A stretch of 64,000 bases of DNA from Wohlfahrtiimonas sp. G9077. Lineage in GTDB: Bacteria > Pseudomonadota > Gammaproteobacteria > Cardiobacteriales > Wohlfahrtiimonadaceae. This document shows positions 30,687 to 39,520 of this stretch, one piece after another. A program made the position numbers and the translations under genes. The stretch's first letter is position 1; each line of letters begins with the position of its first letter. The stretch is from NCBI RefSeq assembly GCF_002252155.1, contig NZ_NEFD01000001.1, positions 62,001-126,000 of the forward strand, given 5' to 3'. The notes beneath the pieces were generated by a model that ran no database searches, had not been told where the DNA came from, and saw nothing but the letters and a program-made list of their open reading frames with translations.

Positions 30687-30713
30687 CCCCAAATCCTCTG
30701 TATTTGGGGTTTT
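30687..30713 (+). terminator. Terminator hairpin between purM and purN
   Basis: CCCCAAAT, loop CCTCTGT, ATTTGGGG then TTTT. It splits the purine cluster; the short T-run suggests partial read-through, since purN has only about 20 nt of leader after it. Confidence 0.75.
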
Positions 30714-30731
30714 CATTTAAATGGATGAATC

Positions 30732-31316
30732 ATGACGAAAATTGCAGTGTTTGGTTCAGGCAGCGGAACCAACTTTGATGCCATTATGAAATGGATCAAC
30801 AATGGCAAATTACAAGCTGAAGTTGTTTTGGTGGTGTGTGATCAAAAAGGTGCGGGCATCATTGAAAAAGCTGAACGTGAAGGGTTAGAAACTTTTGTTT
30901 TTAGCGCAAAAGATTATGCCTCTAAAGCTGAATATGAAGCTGTATTGGTTGAAAAAATGCGCTTGCTTGGCGTTCAATGGGTGGTGCTTGCAGGTTTTAT
31001 GCGTTTGGTGGGGGAGACTTTATTAAATGCTTATCCACACCATATCATCAATATCCATCCTTCATTATTGCCAGCCTATAAAGGCAAAGATGCCATTGGT
31101 CAAGCGTACCGTGCAAAGGAAACAAAGATCGGTGTCACCATTCATTATGTGGATGAAGGCATGGACACCGGCGAAATCATTGCCCAAAAAGCCATTGAAT
31201 TAACAGGAAATGAGTCACTTGAGGAAGTGGCGTACATGATCCATGCCGTCGAGCATGGATTGTATCCCGCCACTTTAGAAATGTTGTTTACAAAGGAGAA
31301 GTCGTTGTGTCTATAA
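30732..31316 (+). CDS. purN: Phosphoribosylglycinamide formyltransferase
   Basis: GAR transformylase (10-formyl-THF dependent), 194 aa. The N-terminal [11 protein letters not shown], the catalytic [17 protein letters not shown] segment and the [16 protein letters not shown] motif are diagnostic. Its last 10 nt overlap the purH start, so purN and purH are coupled. Confidence 0.95.
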   Translation: MTKIAVFGSGSGTNFDAIMKWINNGKLQAEVVLVVCDQKGAGIIEKAEREGLETFVFSAKDYASKAEYEAVLVEKMRLLGVQWVVLAGFMRLVGETLLNAYPHHIINIHPSLLPAYKGKDAIGQAYRAKETKIGVTIHYVDEGMDTGEIIAQKAIELTGNESLEEVAYMIHAVEHGLYPATLEMLFTKEKSLCL

Positions 31317-32848
31317 AGCGTGCATTATTAAGCGTCAGTGATAAAGCTGGTATTGTTGAATTTGCTCAATCGTTGGCGAATTTGGGCTATGAACTCATCT
31401 CAACAGGTGGGACAAAAAAAGCCATTTTTGATGCAGGCATTGCCGTCAAAGACATTTCAGAGATCACAGAATTCCCTGAAATGATGGATGGCCGTGTGAA
31501 AACCTTACACCCAAAAGTGCACGGTGGTTTATTGTCCATTCGCGGCAATGCAGACCATACAAAAGCGATGGCAGACAATGGCATTGAGTACATCGATTTG
31601 GTGTGTGTGAATTTGTATCCTTTTAAAGAGACCATTTCTAAACCGGGCGTGACGTATCAAGACGCGATTGAAAACATCGACATTGGCGGCCCTTCTATGT
31701 TGCGCTCTGCGGCTAAAAACCATGCATTTGTGACAGTGGTGACAGATCCTGCCGATTATGCAGTGGTGATCGAAGAGATCAAAGCAAGCGGTGACACCAC
31801 TTTTGAAACCCGTCAGCGTTTAGCCCTCAAAGTGTTTCAAACCACAGCAGCATATGATGCCTTGATTGCCGATTACTTTGCGCGCACATTAGGCGATGCA
31901 TTCCCTGAAAAATTGACATTGACGTTTGAAAAACAGCAAGCGCTTCGTTATGGGGAAAACCCACATCAAGCTGCGGCGTTTTATCGCACGCCCTTAGCAG
32001 AAAGCAATGCCCTTGCATATGCCAAACAATTGCATGGTAAAGAGCTCTCTTATAACAACATCCAAGATGGCAATGCGGCTGTGAACATCATGCTTGAATA
32101 TAAAGAGCCTGTGGTGGTTGCTGTCAAACACATGAATCCATGCGGTGTTGGCACGGGGTCAACTTTGTTTGAAGCATGGACAAAAGCTTTTGAAGCCGAT
32201 TCTACCTCCATTTTCGGTGGCATCATTGCCACGAATCAGGTGATTGATGCACAAACAGCGACAGAAATGAGCAAGATTTTCTTAGAAATCATCATTGCGC
32301 CTGCATTCACATCCGAAGCGCGTGAGATTTTAGAAGCGAAGAAAAACATTCGTTTATTGGAAAATCCTGCGATGGTCTCTGAGCTGGATGGTGAATACAC
32401 CACAACGGCGGTCAATGGCGGTTTATTGGTGCAAACGAAAGATCGTGGCGCCATTAACTTTGATGACTTTGAAATTGTCACAGAACGTGTGCCAACGAAT
32501 GAAGAGAAAGAAGCTTTGCTCTTTGCTTGGAAAGTGGTGAAACATGTGAAATCAAACGCCATTGTCGTCGCTAAAGCGGGGCAAACCTTGGGCATTGGCG
32601 CCGGTCAAATGAATCGTGTGGGCGCTGCTAAAATCGCTTTAGAGCAAGCAGGCAGTGAAGCCGAAGGCAATGTATTGGCATCGGATGCCTTCTTCCCAAT
32701 GGCAGACACATTAGAGATCGCGGCCAAAGCAGGCATTAAAGCCATCATTCAACCGGGCGGTTCCATTAAGGATCAAGATTCGATTGATGTGGCCAATCAA
32801 TACGGCATTGCCATGGTCTTTACGAAAAAGCGTCACTTTAAACACTAA
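31307..32848 (+). CDS. purH: Bifunctional AICAR transformylase/IMP cyclohydrolase
   Basis: A 513-aa enzyme for the last two steps of IMP synthesis. The N-terminal IMP cyclohydrolase domain (about 1-195) has [28 protein letters not shown] and [16 protein letters not shown]; the C-terminal transformylase domain has [23 protein letters not shown] and [11 protein letters not shown]. It starts with GTG at 31307, supported by the AAAGGAG site at 31293-31298 inside purN. Confidence 0.96.
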   Translation: MSIKRALLSVSDKAGIVEFAQSLANLGYELISTGGTKKAIFDAGIAVKDISEITEFPEMMDGRVKTLHPKVHGGLLSIRGNADHTKAMADNGIEYIDLVCVNLYPFKETISKPGVTYQDAIENIDIGGPSMLRSAAKNHAFVTVVTDPADYAVVIEEIKASGDTTFETRQRLALKVFQTTAAYDALIADYFARTLGDAFPEKLTLTFEKQQALRYGENPHQAAAFYRTPLAESNALAYAKQLHGKELSYNNIQDGNAAVNIMLEYKEPVVVAVKHMNPCGVGTGSTLFEAWTKAFEADSTSIFGGIIATNQVIDAQTATEMSKIFLEIIIAPAFTSEAREILEAKKNIRLLENPAMVSELDGEYTTTAVNGGLLVQTKDRGAINFDDFEIVTERVPTNEEKEALLFAWKVVKHVKSNAIVVAKAGQTLGIGAGQMNRVGAAKIALEQAGSEAEGNVLASDAFFPMADTLEIAAKAGIKAIIQPGGSIKDQDSIDVANQYGIAMVFTKKRHFKH

Positions 32849-33621
32849 TATGAGTTAAAACGGTCACCGAGGATGATGGCAATTCCCTCAAGCAAAGGCG
32901 CCATCATCCTCGGTTGGCAGTGCAATGCTGCCGAACGCCGATTGTATCATCCCTCTTTAGCATCATCTTCCACTATTTTTATATGATCATTTCTCTTTAT
33001 GAGGCTCATAGACAAGCTTTATTGCGCTTGTTATTCGCGCCAAATCCTTGTCATATAAAGATATATATAGCGAAAATGTGGTTAAAATCTATACAGACTG
33101 CCATTTTTATGGGGCAATGGCCAATTTATTGATGCATTCAGTATTTTATGGAATCAATCAATTATTGAAACATTAAAAGCCATGGGTAAAAGTTCTTTAT
33201 TACATTGTTGTTACAAGATAGTTAATTGAAAAATAATGATTTTTTATAAATTTTGTGCGCTTTATGTGCGATTTTGCTGACTAATTATCAAACAATAATG
33301 ATTGCTGTTTAATAAAAAAATGCTAGAAATATGACAATTATTCTTTGTTTAATTAAAGATTTTTTTGATCTGAAGAATTTAGATTTAGTCAATGATATAA
33401 GTCAAAAAACTACTGTTTTTTATCAACTATTTTAAAGTCAAGTTTTTAAGTATTTGAAAAGTAATGATAAAATGCGCATAAAAATTTAGCAGGTCTTTCA
33501 AAATCACTGTGCTATGATCCGCTGCCTGTGCTCTTGGTGGCACAGTTAGAATTTATTGTTTTGATGCTTGTCATGAAAATGAACTGTTTTTAGTGATAAA
33601 TGTCAAGCAAATGTCAGAGTA
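32849..33621. other. 773-bp AT-rich intergenic region after purH
   Basis: This gap between purH and the amine oxidase holds a 15-bp inverted repeat at its left end (32866-32914), a smaller hairpin (GGCAG/CTGCC, 32916-32932), then about 550 bp of very AT-rich sequence. Near the right end CTGTGC occurs at 33507-33512 and 33526-33531 with GCACAG at 33540-33545. A 72-codon frame (32914-33132) has no ribosome site or recognisable homology and is not called. The AT-rich part is probably the promoter and long 5' leader of the amine oxidase gene. Confidence 0.5.
32866..32914. repeat. Long perfect inverted repeat downstream of purH
   Basis: ACCGAGGATGATGGC and GCCATCATCCTCGGT are perfectly complementary 15-nt arms around a 19-nt loop, 17 nt after the purH stop. 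No T-run follows, so it is not a classic terminator; it could be an mRNA 3'-end stabiliser or a REP-like element. Confidence 0.7.
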
Positions 33622-33633
33622 GTGAGGAAAATT

Positions 33634-35214
33634 ATGGCTGAACAGGCTACAGAAATGAAGCGTCGCGACCTTTTAAAAATGATCGGTGCGACGGCCGGTG
33701 GATTTGCACTTTACAATTCCATGATGGCGTTTGGATTCATGAACAACAGTGATTTCAAAGGCACACCAGATTTAAGCAATGCACCTAAAGGCGCAACTGT
33801 CCTCGTATTAGGGGCAGGCCTTGCAGGTTTAGTGTCTGCTTATGAGCTTAAAAAAGCGGGTTACAATGTTAAGATCTTAGACTTTAATGACCGAGTCGGT
33901 GGTCGTGCATGGTCTTTACGTGGTGGCGACGTTTACACTGAGTTAGGTGGTCATACACAAAAATGTGAATTTGACGAAGGTTTATACTTAAATCCTGGTC
34001 CTTGGCGCGTTCCTTACCATCACCAAGGTTATTTACATTATGCACGTGAGTTTGGCGTAGAAATGCAACCGTTCCAACAAGTGAACCAAAATGCATACTT
34101 ACACAACTCTCAAGCCTTCGGTGGTAAACCACAAAGATACCGTGAAATCTTCTCTGATTTCCGTGGTTACACCAATGAATTATTGGCCAAATCCATCAAC
34201 CAAAATCAATTGGATGAAGTGGTCACTAAAGAAAACAAAGAGATGTTGTTAGAGTCCATTAAAGAGTGGGGCGGTTTAGATAAAAACTATCGCTACACAG
34301 GACCAAGCGGTTCACCATTCCGTGGTTGGGCACAAGATGCGAACGCAACACATGACAACATTCCATCCACACCATTAGATTTCAATGACGTATTGTCTTC
34401 ACGTTTATGGTCAGCATTGAACATGCATTTCGATTATGAATATGCATCCACAATCTTCCAACCAAAAGGCGGTATGGATCAATTACCTAAAGCGATTGCT
34501 AAAGGTTTGATGTCCAACATTCGTTTGAACTCTAAAGTGACTAAATTGATCCAAGACGATAAAGGCGTAACTGTTACGTACTTAGATCGTGCCAATGGTG
34601 ATAAAGAGATGGTGGAAACAGCAGATTACTGTGTGTGTACCATTCCATTCTCAATTTTAGCGCAGATTCCAAACAACTTAAGCGCGCCAGTGAAAAGCGG
34701 TATTGCAGCGGTGCATTATGCCACAAGCTTTAAAGCGGGTATCCAATTTAAGCGTCGCTTCTGGGAAGAAGATGAGCAAATCTATGGTGGCGTGACATTC
34801 ACTGATTTACCGATTGGTCAGATCTCTTACCCAAGCACAGATTACCTCTCAAAAGGTAAAGGTGTGGTGTTAGGTTCTTACTTGTTCGGCATCAACTCTT
34901 TTGAATTCTCTGCAAAAACACCTGAAGAGCGCATGAAAAAAGTGATGGAAAACTTCCAAAAAATCCATCCTCAAGCGGTTAAAGAGTTTGACAATGGTAT
35001 TTCTGTGGCATGGCATCGTCAGCCATCAACATTAGGTTGTTATGGTTTATGGACAGAAGATACACGTGCTAAGCATTTCAAAAATGTCTCCACGATGGAC
35101 AACCGCGTAGTATTGGCAGGTGAGCATGTTTCTTACATCCCTGCATGGCAAGAAGGTGCGATTTTATCTGCACTTGAAGCCATTGGCCAATTACACGCAA
35201 GAGCATCAAAATAA
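33634..35214 (+). CDS. Tat-exported flavin amine oxidase/dehydrogenase
   Basis: A 526-aa FAD-dependent amine oxidoreductase. The twin-arginine signal (KRRDLLKMIG, Arg10-Arg11, then a hydrophobic stretch to about residue 34) sends the folded protein to the periplasm. The dinucleotide motif VLVLGAGLAGLVSAYELKKA (from about residue 56), DRVGGRAWSL and the C-terminal FAD segment VVLAGEHVSYIPAWQEGAI are the amine-oxidase hallmarks. A c-type cytochrome gene follows at 15 nt, suggesting electrons go to the cytochrome rather than O2, as with NicA2/CycN. Substrate unknown (amine or amino acid). The ATG at 33634, with GAGGA upstream, is preferred over a GTG at 33622. Confidence 0.88.
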   Translation: MAEQATEMKRRDLLKMIGATAGGFALYNSMMAFGFMNNSDFKGTPDLSNAPKGATVLVLGAGLAGLVSAYELKKAGYNVKILDFNDRVGGRAWSLRGGDVYTELGGHTQKCEFDEGLYLNPGPWRVPYHHQGYLHYAREFGVEMQPFQQVNQNAYLHNSQAFGGKPQRYREIFSDFRGYTNELLAKSINQNQLDEVVTKENKEMLLESIKEWGGLDKNYRYTGPSGSPFRGWAQDANATHDNIPSTPLDFNDVLSSRLWSALNMHFDYEYASTIFQPKGGMDQLPKAIAKGLMSNIRLNSKVTKLIQDDKGVTVTYLDRANGDKEMVETADYCVCTIPFSILAQIPNNLSAPVKSGIAAVHYATSFKAGIQFKRRFWEEDEQIYGGVTFTDLPIGQISYPSTDYLSKGKGVVLGSYLFGINSFEFSAKTPEERMKKVMENFQKIHPQAVKEFDNGISVAWHRQPSTLGCYGLWTEDTRAKHFKNVSTMDNRVVLAGEHVSYIPAWQEGAILSALEAIGQLHARASK

Positions 35215-35229
35215 TCTGAGGACGATGAA

Positions 35230-35643
35230 ATGAAAAAACTTCTTTTAGGCACGGCTTTATTCAGCTTAATGAGCAGTCTTGTATTTGCTGATGGTGCAGG
35301 CGGTGTGAACGATAAAACTGTGATCACAAAACGCGATGGCGCAGAAATCTATGCTGTTTCTTGTGCAGGTTGCCACATGCCAGATGGTAAAGGTGCAGTC
35401 GGCGCAGGTTTCTACCCAAGCCTTGTGAACAACCCTAAATTACAACAACCTGCTTACCCAAGCATTGTTGTATTGTACGGCTTGCATGGCATGCCAGCAT
35501 TAGGTGGCATTTTAGATGATGAACAAATCGCAAACGTTGTGAACTATGTACGTTCAAACTTCAACGGCATCGATAAAGGCATCACAGCGAAAGATGTCAC
35601 ACCAATGCGTGTGAAAGATTATCAATATAACGACTTGAACTAA
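35230..35643 (+). CDS. Periplasmic monohaem cytochrome c, partner of the amine oxidase
   Basis: A 137-aa class-I cytochrome c with a Sec signal peptide (about 1-20, cut after VFA), haem site CAGCH (Cys45, Cys48, His49) and a likely distal Met88 in GLHGMPALGG. The second signature helix DDEQIANVVNYVRSNFN is typical. The tight placement after the flavoenzyme, with its own AGGA-type ribosome site, supports a role as its electron acceptor, passing electrons on to a terminal oxidase. Followed by a strong terminator, so the two genes form one unit. Confidence 0.9.
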   Translation: MKKLLLGTALFSLMSSLVFADGAGGVNDKTVITKRDGAEIYAVSCAGCHMPDGKGAVGAGFYPSLVNNPKLQQPAYPSIVVLYGLHGMPALGGILDDEQIANVVNYVRSNFNGIDKGITAKDVTPMRVKDYQYNDLN

Positions 35644-35663
35644 TCCTTCAAGCGATTAAGATA

Positions 35664-35692
35664 GGCAATCTCTGATGAGGTTGCCTTTTTTT
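35664..35692 (+). terminator. Terminator of the amine oxidase-cytochrome operon
   Basis: GGCAATCTC, loop TGAT, GAGGTTGCC then seven T. Confidence 0.9.
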
Positions 35693-35709
35693 ACGTCATC
35701 ACGTAATTA

Positions 35710-35747
35710 TTCATCAAATAAATGGTATGATGTTCACCTTTGATGAA
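35710..35747. promoter_or_regulatory. Inverted repeat flanking a -10 element upstream of mrr
   Basis: Perfect 9-nt arms TTCATCAAA (35710-35718) and TTTGATGAA (35739-35747) bracket TATGAT (35726-35731), a plausible -10 box. The placement is that of an operator controlling the mrr-purD transcript; no regulator gene is adjacent. Confidence 0.5.
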
Positions 35748-35766
35748 CCTGATTGTTGTCAATAGG

Positions 35767-35832
35767 ATGAATATGCCGCAACCGCCGAATTCTCTTGTAT
35801 TCGATGACCCTGTGATGAATGGGGGCATTTAA
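35767..35832 (+). CDS. Possible 21-residue leader ORF before mrr
   Basis: ATG at 35767 (AGG just upstream) to TAA at 35830-35832 encodes 21 residues beginning MNMPQPPNSLVFDDPV. Its stop is 3 nt before the mrr ATG, and mrr itself has only a weak ribosome site, so translation of this frame may be needed for mrr expression. No homology recognised; it could also be chance. Confidence 0.35.
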   Translation: MNMPQPPNSLVFDDPVMNGGI

Positions 35833-35835
35833 GGC

Positions 35836-36735
35836 ATGCTGCCGAGTTATCAAGATTTAATGTTACCAATCTTGCAATGCGTCGCTCAGCACACATCCAT
35901 CAGTACGCGCGCGCTCAGCGATGTACTTGTCGAACAACTGAATATTCCTGAAAAAGCCCGTCAACAAAAATTAAAAAATGGGCAACTTGTCCTCACCAAT
36001 CGCATCAGCTGGGCATCGATTTATTTAAGAAAAAGTGGCTTATTAGAATCCAAAGTCCGTGGCATGTTGAGTATCACCAAAGCGGGGCAACGCATTGTGA
36101 AAAATTCAGACATCGATGCCATCAATAACCAGTTTTTGATGCAATTTCCATCCTTTGCCGCCTTTATGCAAGCGTCACGTGCGCCACAAATTCCAAAAGA
36201 AAAAGAGGTGGATCGTACAAGTTTAGAGCGCTTAGAGGCCGCGCATCATGAAATCAATACGCAATTGGCTTTAAGCTTAAAAGAGAAGATTCTTTCCGCA
36301 TCGCCTGCATTTTTTGAAAAACTGATGATTGAGCTGCTATTGGCCATGGGTTACGGCGGTTCGATGGAGGATGCTGGGGAAGTGATTGGTCAAACGGGCG
36401 ATGGTGGGATTGATGGCATCATCAAAGCCGATCGTTTGGGGCTTGATAATATTTATGTGCAAGCCAAACGTTGGCAAGGCACAGTGGGTGAACCGGCCAT
36501 TCGTGATTTTGTGGGTGCATTGACAGGCTATCACGGTGCAAATAAAGGTGTGTTCATCACCACCGGTAAGTTTTCTAAAAATGCGCAAAAGTTCTTCCCA
36601 AAAAATGGTGCAAAAGTGGTGCTTGTAGATGGGGAACTTTTAACGAAATTGATGATTGAGTACAACATAGGTGTCAGCGATCAGCAAGCATACGTAGTAA
36701 AAACAATTGATATTGACTTTTTTGACAGTGAGTAG
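35836..36735 (+). CDS. mrr: Mrr-type modification-dependent restriction endonuclease
   Basis: A 299-aa protein matching E. coli Mrr over its full length. The N-terminal winged-helix DNA-binding domain (Mrr_N, about 5-90: KLKNGQLVLTNRISWASIYL) recognises modified DNA; the C-terminal nuclease domain (about 150-280) has GDGGIDGII with Asp193 and VQAKRW with Gln209 and Lys211, the D...QxK version of the PD-(D/E)xK site. It cuts methylated DNA. No methyltransferase is adjacent, as expected for type IV. It is placed inside the purine cluster and its stop is only 3 nt before purD, so the two are co-expressed. Confidence 0.9.
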   Translation: MLPSYQDLMLPILQCVAQHTSISTRALSDVLVEQLNIPEKARQQKLKNGQLVLTNRISWASIYLRKSGLLESKVRGMLSITKAGQRIVKNSDIDAINNQFLMQFPSFAAFMQASRAPQIPKEKEVDRTSLERLEAAHHEINTQLALSLKEKILSASPAFFEKLMIELLLAMGYGGSMEDAGEVIGQTGDGGIDGIIKADRLGLDNIYVQAKRWQGTVGEPAIRDFVGALTGYHGANKGVFITTGKFSKNAQKFFPKNGAKVVLVDGELLTKLMIEYNIGVSDQQAYVVKTIDIDFFDSE

Positions 36736-36738
36736 TGA

Positions 36739-38001
36739 ATGATGAAAATTTTAATCGTGGGTAAAGGCGGGCGTGAGCACGCATTGGCATGGAAAGTGAA
36801 ACAAAGCGCTCAAGTATCAGAAGTGTATGTGGCGCCTGGCAATGTGGGTATGAAAAATGTGGCGCACCTTGTGAACATCAATGAAACAGCAAGCGATGAG
36901 CTTGCAAACTGGGCAGAAGCGAATGCGATTGATTTGGTGATCATTGGTCCTGAATCGAGTTTAGTGGCGGGTGTGGCCGATCAAATGCAAGCCCGTGGCA
37001 TCAAAGTCTGGGGGCCAACGCAGGCAGCCGCACAAATTGAAGGCAGTAAAGATTTTGCCAAAGTGATCATGAATCGTTATGGCGTGCCAACGGCGGCGCA
37101 TCAAACCTTCACACAAGTGGATGAGGCGCTTTCGTACCTTGAAAAAGTGGGCGTGCCCATTGTGATCAAAGCCGATGGTTTAGCCGCTGGTAAAGGCGTT
37201 GTATTACCACAAACGATGGATGAGGCCAAAGCGTGCGTTATTGACATGTTAGAAGACAATCGCTTTGGGGACGCCGGCGCGCGCATCGTGATTGAAGAGT
37301 TCTTAGAGGGCAATGAATATTCCCTCATGTGCTTTGTGCATGGCAATAAAGTGGTGCCAATGATGATGGCGCAAGATCACAAACGTGCATATGACAATGA
37401 TGAAGGTCCGAACACAGGTGGAATGGGGGCGTATGCGCCATGCTTTACAGCAGAGAGCGAAGAGACCACGATTGCTGTCAAAACCATCATGCAGCCGGTG
37501 GCCGATGGCTTAGTGAAGGAAGGCATGCCATTTACAGGATTTTTGTATGGCGGCTTGATTTTAACGAAAGAGGGCTTTAAAACCATCGAGTTCAATGCGC
37601 GCTTTGGCGATCCTGAAGCAGAAGTGATTTTACCGCTCTTAGACAGTGATTTGGTGGATGTGATCCTAACGATGTTAAAAGATGATCAAATGCCAAATGT
37701 GCAATGGAAATCCGGTTATTGTGTGGGCGTTGTGCTTGCCTCAAAAGGTTATCCTGAGCAGCCTGAAACAGGTTATCCATTGAAAACTGCGGCAGTGGAT
37801 GAATCCATTAGTATGATTTTTAATGCCGGCGTTGCGGAAAAAGCAGGGCAATTGGTGTCAAATGGTGGCCGAATTTTAGTGGCCACAGGGTTAGGTGCAA
37901 CATTTGCCGAGGCCAAAGCACATGCATATGCTTTGATGAAAACCATCGAAACTGAGGGTACATTCTATCGCACAGACATTGGCCATCGCTTTAAGGGTTA
38001 A
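36739..38001 (+). CDS. purD: Phosphoribosylamine-glycine ligase
   Basis: GAR synthetase of 420 aa, ATP-grasp family. KILIVGKGGREHALAWK, DGLAAGKGVV (ATP loop), MGAYAPCFTAE and the metal-binding EFNARFGDPEAE are all present. ATG codons at 36739 and 36742. In Firmicutes purD follows purH directly; here the amine oxidase, cytochrome and mrr genes lie between, and purD appears to depend on the mrr promoter or read-through. Confidence 0.96.
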   Translation: MMKILIVGKGGREHALAWKVKQSAQVSEVYVAPGNVGMKNVAHLVNINETASDELANWAEANAIDLVIIGPESSLVAGVADQMQARGIKVWGPTQAAAQIEGSKDFAKVIMNRYGVPTAAHQTFTQVDEALSYLEKVGVPIVIKADGLAAGKGVVLPQTMDEAKACVIDMLEDNRFGDAGARIVIEEFLEGNEYSLMCFVHGNKVVPMMMAQDHKRAYDNDEGPNTGGMGAYAPCFTAESEETTIAVKTIMQPVADGLVKEGMPFTGFLYGGLILTKEGFKTIEFNARFGDPEAEVILPLLDSDLVDVILTMLKDDQMPNVQWKSGYCVGVVLASKGYPEQPETGYPLKTAAVDESISMIFNAGVAEKAGQLVSNGGRILVATGLGATFAEAKAHAYALMKTIETEGTFYRTDIGHRFKG

Positions 38002-38016
38002 TGTTAATATGTGATC

Positions 38017-38046
38017 AAGCCGATACAATTGTATCGGCTTTTTTAT
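38017..38046 (+). terminator. purD terminator, copy 1 of a 30-bp repeat
   Basis: AAGCCGATAC, loop AATT, GTATCGGCTT followed by TTTTAT. The identical 30 bp recur at 40429-40458 on the far side of the two cytochrome genes. Confidence 0.92.
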
Positions 38047-38178
38047 AGGGCGATATTTTTAATATTAAAAATAATATTTATTAATAAAATAATAAACATG
38101 CTAGATTAATCATAATTACTGAGTGATAAGTAATTGAATAAAAAATATAAAAATTGATCAAAATCTTGGGAGTGTTAT

Positions 38179-39510
38179 ATGAAAAAAATATTAACATGGC
38201 TGATTGCGGTTGTGATCTTAGGTTTTGTCATTGCATATGGCATTGGCTATGGGATCATTCAATCGCGTAAGGAAGCACCGACGAGTACGCAAATTCACGA
38301 TACAAAAGCATTGATTGAACGCGGGGAATATATTGCAAAACTGGCAGATTGTGCAGCTTGCCACACCGTGCCTGGAGGACAAAATTATGCTGGTGGCTTA
38401 GCGATTGATTCTCCATTTGGTACGATTTACTCCATGAATATTACACCGGATGTGACAACAGGCATAGGGAACTATTCACTGAGTGATTTTAAAAATGCGG
38501 TTCAGCGCGGCATCCGCCAAGACAATTCTGCATTGTATCCCGCGATGCCATATCCTTCATTTACCATCATCAATGATGAAGATATGACGGCATTGTATGC
38601 ATACTTTATGAGCATTGAACCGGTTGTGCAGCATAATCAGCCCACGACGTTTCCATGGTTCATGAGCATGCGTTGGCCAGTGGCCTATTGGCAATGGTTA
38701 TTTTCGCCTGTTCGTACATTTGAACCCTCATCATCTTTGACAGCACAAGAGAATCGCGGCGCTTATATTATTGAAGGTCCGGGGCATTGCGGTGCATGTC
38801 ATACGCCACGCGGTTTTGCATACCAAGAAGAAGCCATGAAGGATGATTCTGACCGCTATTTATCAGGTGGCATGATTGATGGCTGGCATGCAAAGAGTTT
38901 ACGTGGTGAGCTTGGCGGTTTAAAAACATGGTCTGCCGCTGATGTGGCACTCTTTTTAAAAACAGGACGCACCAATCATTCAGCCGCTTATGGCCCGATG
39001 GCGGATGAAGTGCAAAATAGCTCGCAATATTGGACACAGGAAGATGTTAATGCGGTAGCGGCCTATCTAAAAACATTATCCCCAGTGAAAGAACAAGCAT
39101 TAACGCTGCCTGAAAAAGTGGACACAACCACGGATCGTTTGCTGGCAGGGGATTATGATGATCTCGGAGCTGTTTTATATGTAGAGCATTGTACGATTTG
39201 TCATCGTCGAGATGGTGAGGGGGTGCCGCGTATTTTCCCATCTTTGAATTTAAATAATGCAGTGACAGGTGATAATGCAGAGTCTGTGATCCAACTCGTA
39301 TTATCTGGTGGAACAACGCCTTTAACATCTTATGATCGAATGACATTTACAATGCCAGCGTTTAGTTATTTAAGTGATGAGCATATCGCTGAAATCATTA
39401 ATTTTGTGCGCAATAGCTGGAATAATCAGGGGAAATTGATTGATCAGTCAGATGTTAAGAAAATGCGGGAGCACATTCAGTCTAGAAGTCCGAATGTGAT
39501 GGCAAATTAA
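38179..39510 (+). CDS. Membrane-anchored trihaem cytochrome c
   Basis: A 443-aa protein with an N-terminal membrane anchor (about 5-27) and three cytochrome c domains with haem sites CAACH (58-62), CGACH (204-208) and CTICH (338-342). The architecture is that of the cytochrome subunits of membrane-bound dehydrogenases (alcohol, gluconate, aldehyde), but no dehydrogenase subunit is adjacent. The next gene, 10 nt on, encodes a TsdA-like dihaem protein, so this may carry electrons from that enzyme to the quinone or oxidase level; that is inferred. The ATG is preceded by GGGAG. Confidence 0.85.
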   Translation: MKKILTWLIAVVILGFVIAYGIGYGIIQSRKEAPTSTQIHDTKALIERGEYIAKLADCAACHTVPGGQNYAGGLAIDSPFGTIYSMNITPDVTTGIGNYSLSDFKNAVQRGIRQDNSALYPAMPYPSFTIINDEDMTALYAYFMSIEPVVQHNQPTTFPWFMSMRWPVAYWQWLFSPVRTFEPSSSLTAQENRGAYIIEGPGHCGACHTPRGFAYQEEAMKDDSDRYLSGGMIDGWHAKSLRGELGGLKTWSAADVALFLKTGRTNHSAAYGPMADEVQNSSQYWTQEDVNAVAAYLKTLSPVKEQALTLPEKVDTTTDRLLAGDYDDLGAVLYVEHCTICHRRDGEGVPRIFPSLNLNNAVTGDNAESVIQLVLSGGTTPLTSYDRMTFTMPAFSYLSDEHIAEIINFVRNSWNNQGKLIDQSDVKKMREHIQSRSPNVMAN

Positions 39511-39520
39511 GGAGAGCCAT

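Noticed and set aside
32914-33132. 72-codon open frame after purH
   Set aside because: No ribosome site, odd composition, overlaps the hairpin region, no recognisable domain.
33507-33546. CTGTGC/GCACAG repeats before the amine oxidase as a Crp or hairpin site
   Set aside because: Spacing and sequence fit no known consensus; mentioned only within the intergenic description.
38154-38167. FNR/ANR-like site TTGATCAAAATCTT upstream of the trihaem cytochrome
   Set aside because: Only 8 of 10 conserved positions match and it overlaps the ribosome-binding region 12 nt before the start codon, where an activator site makes no sense.
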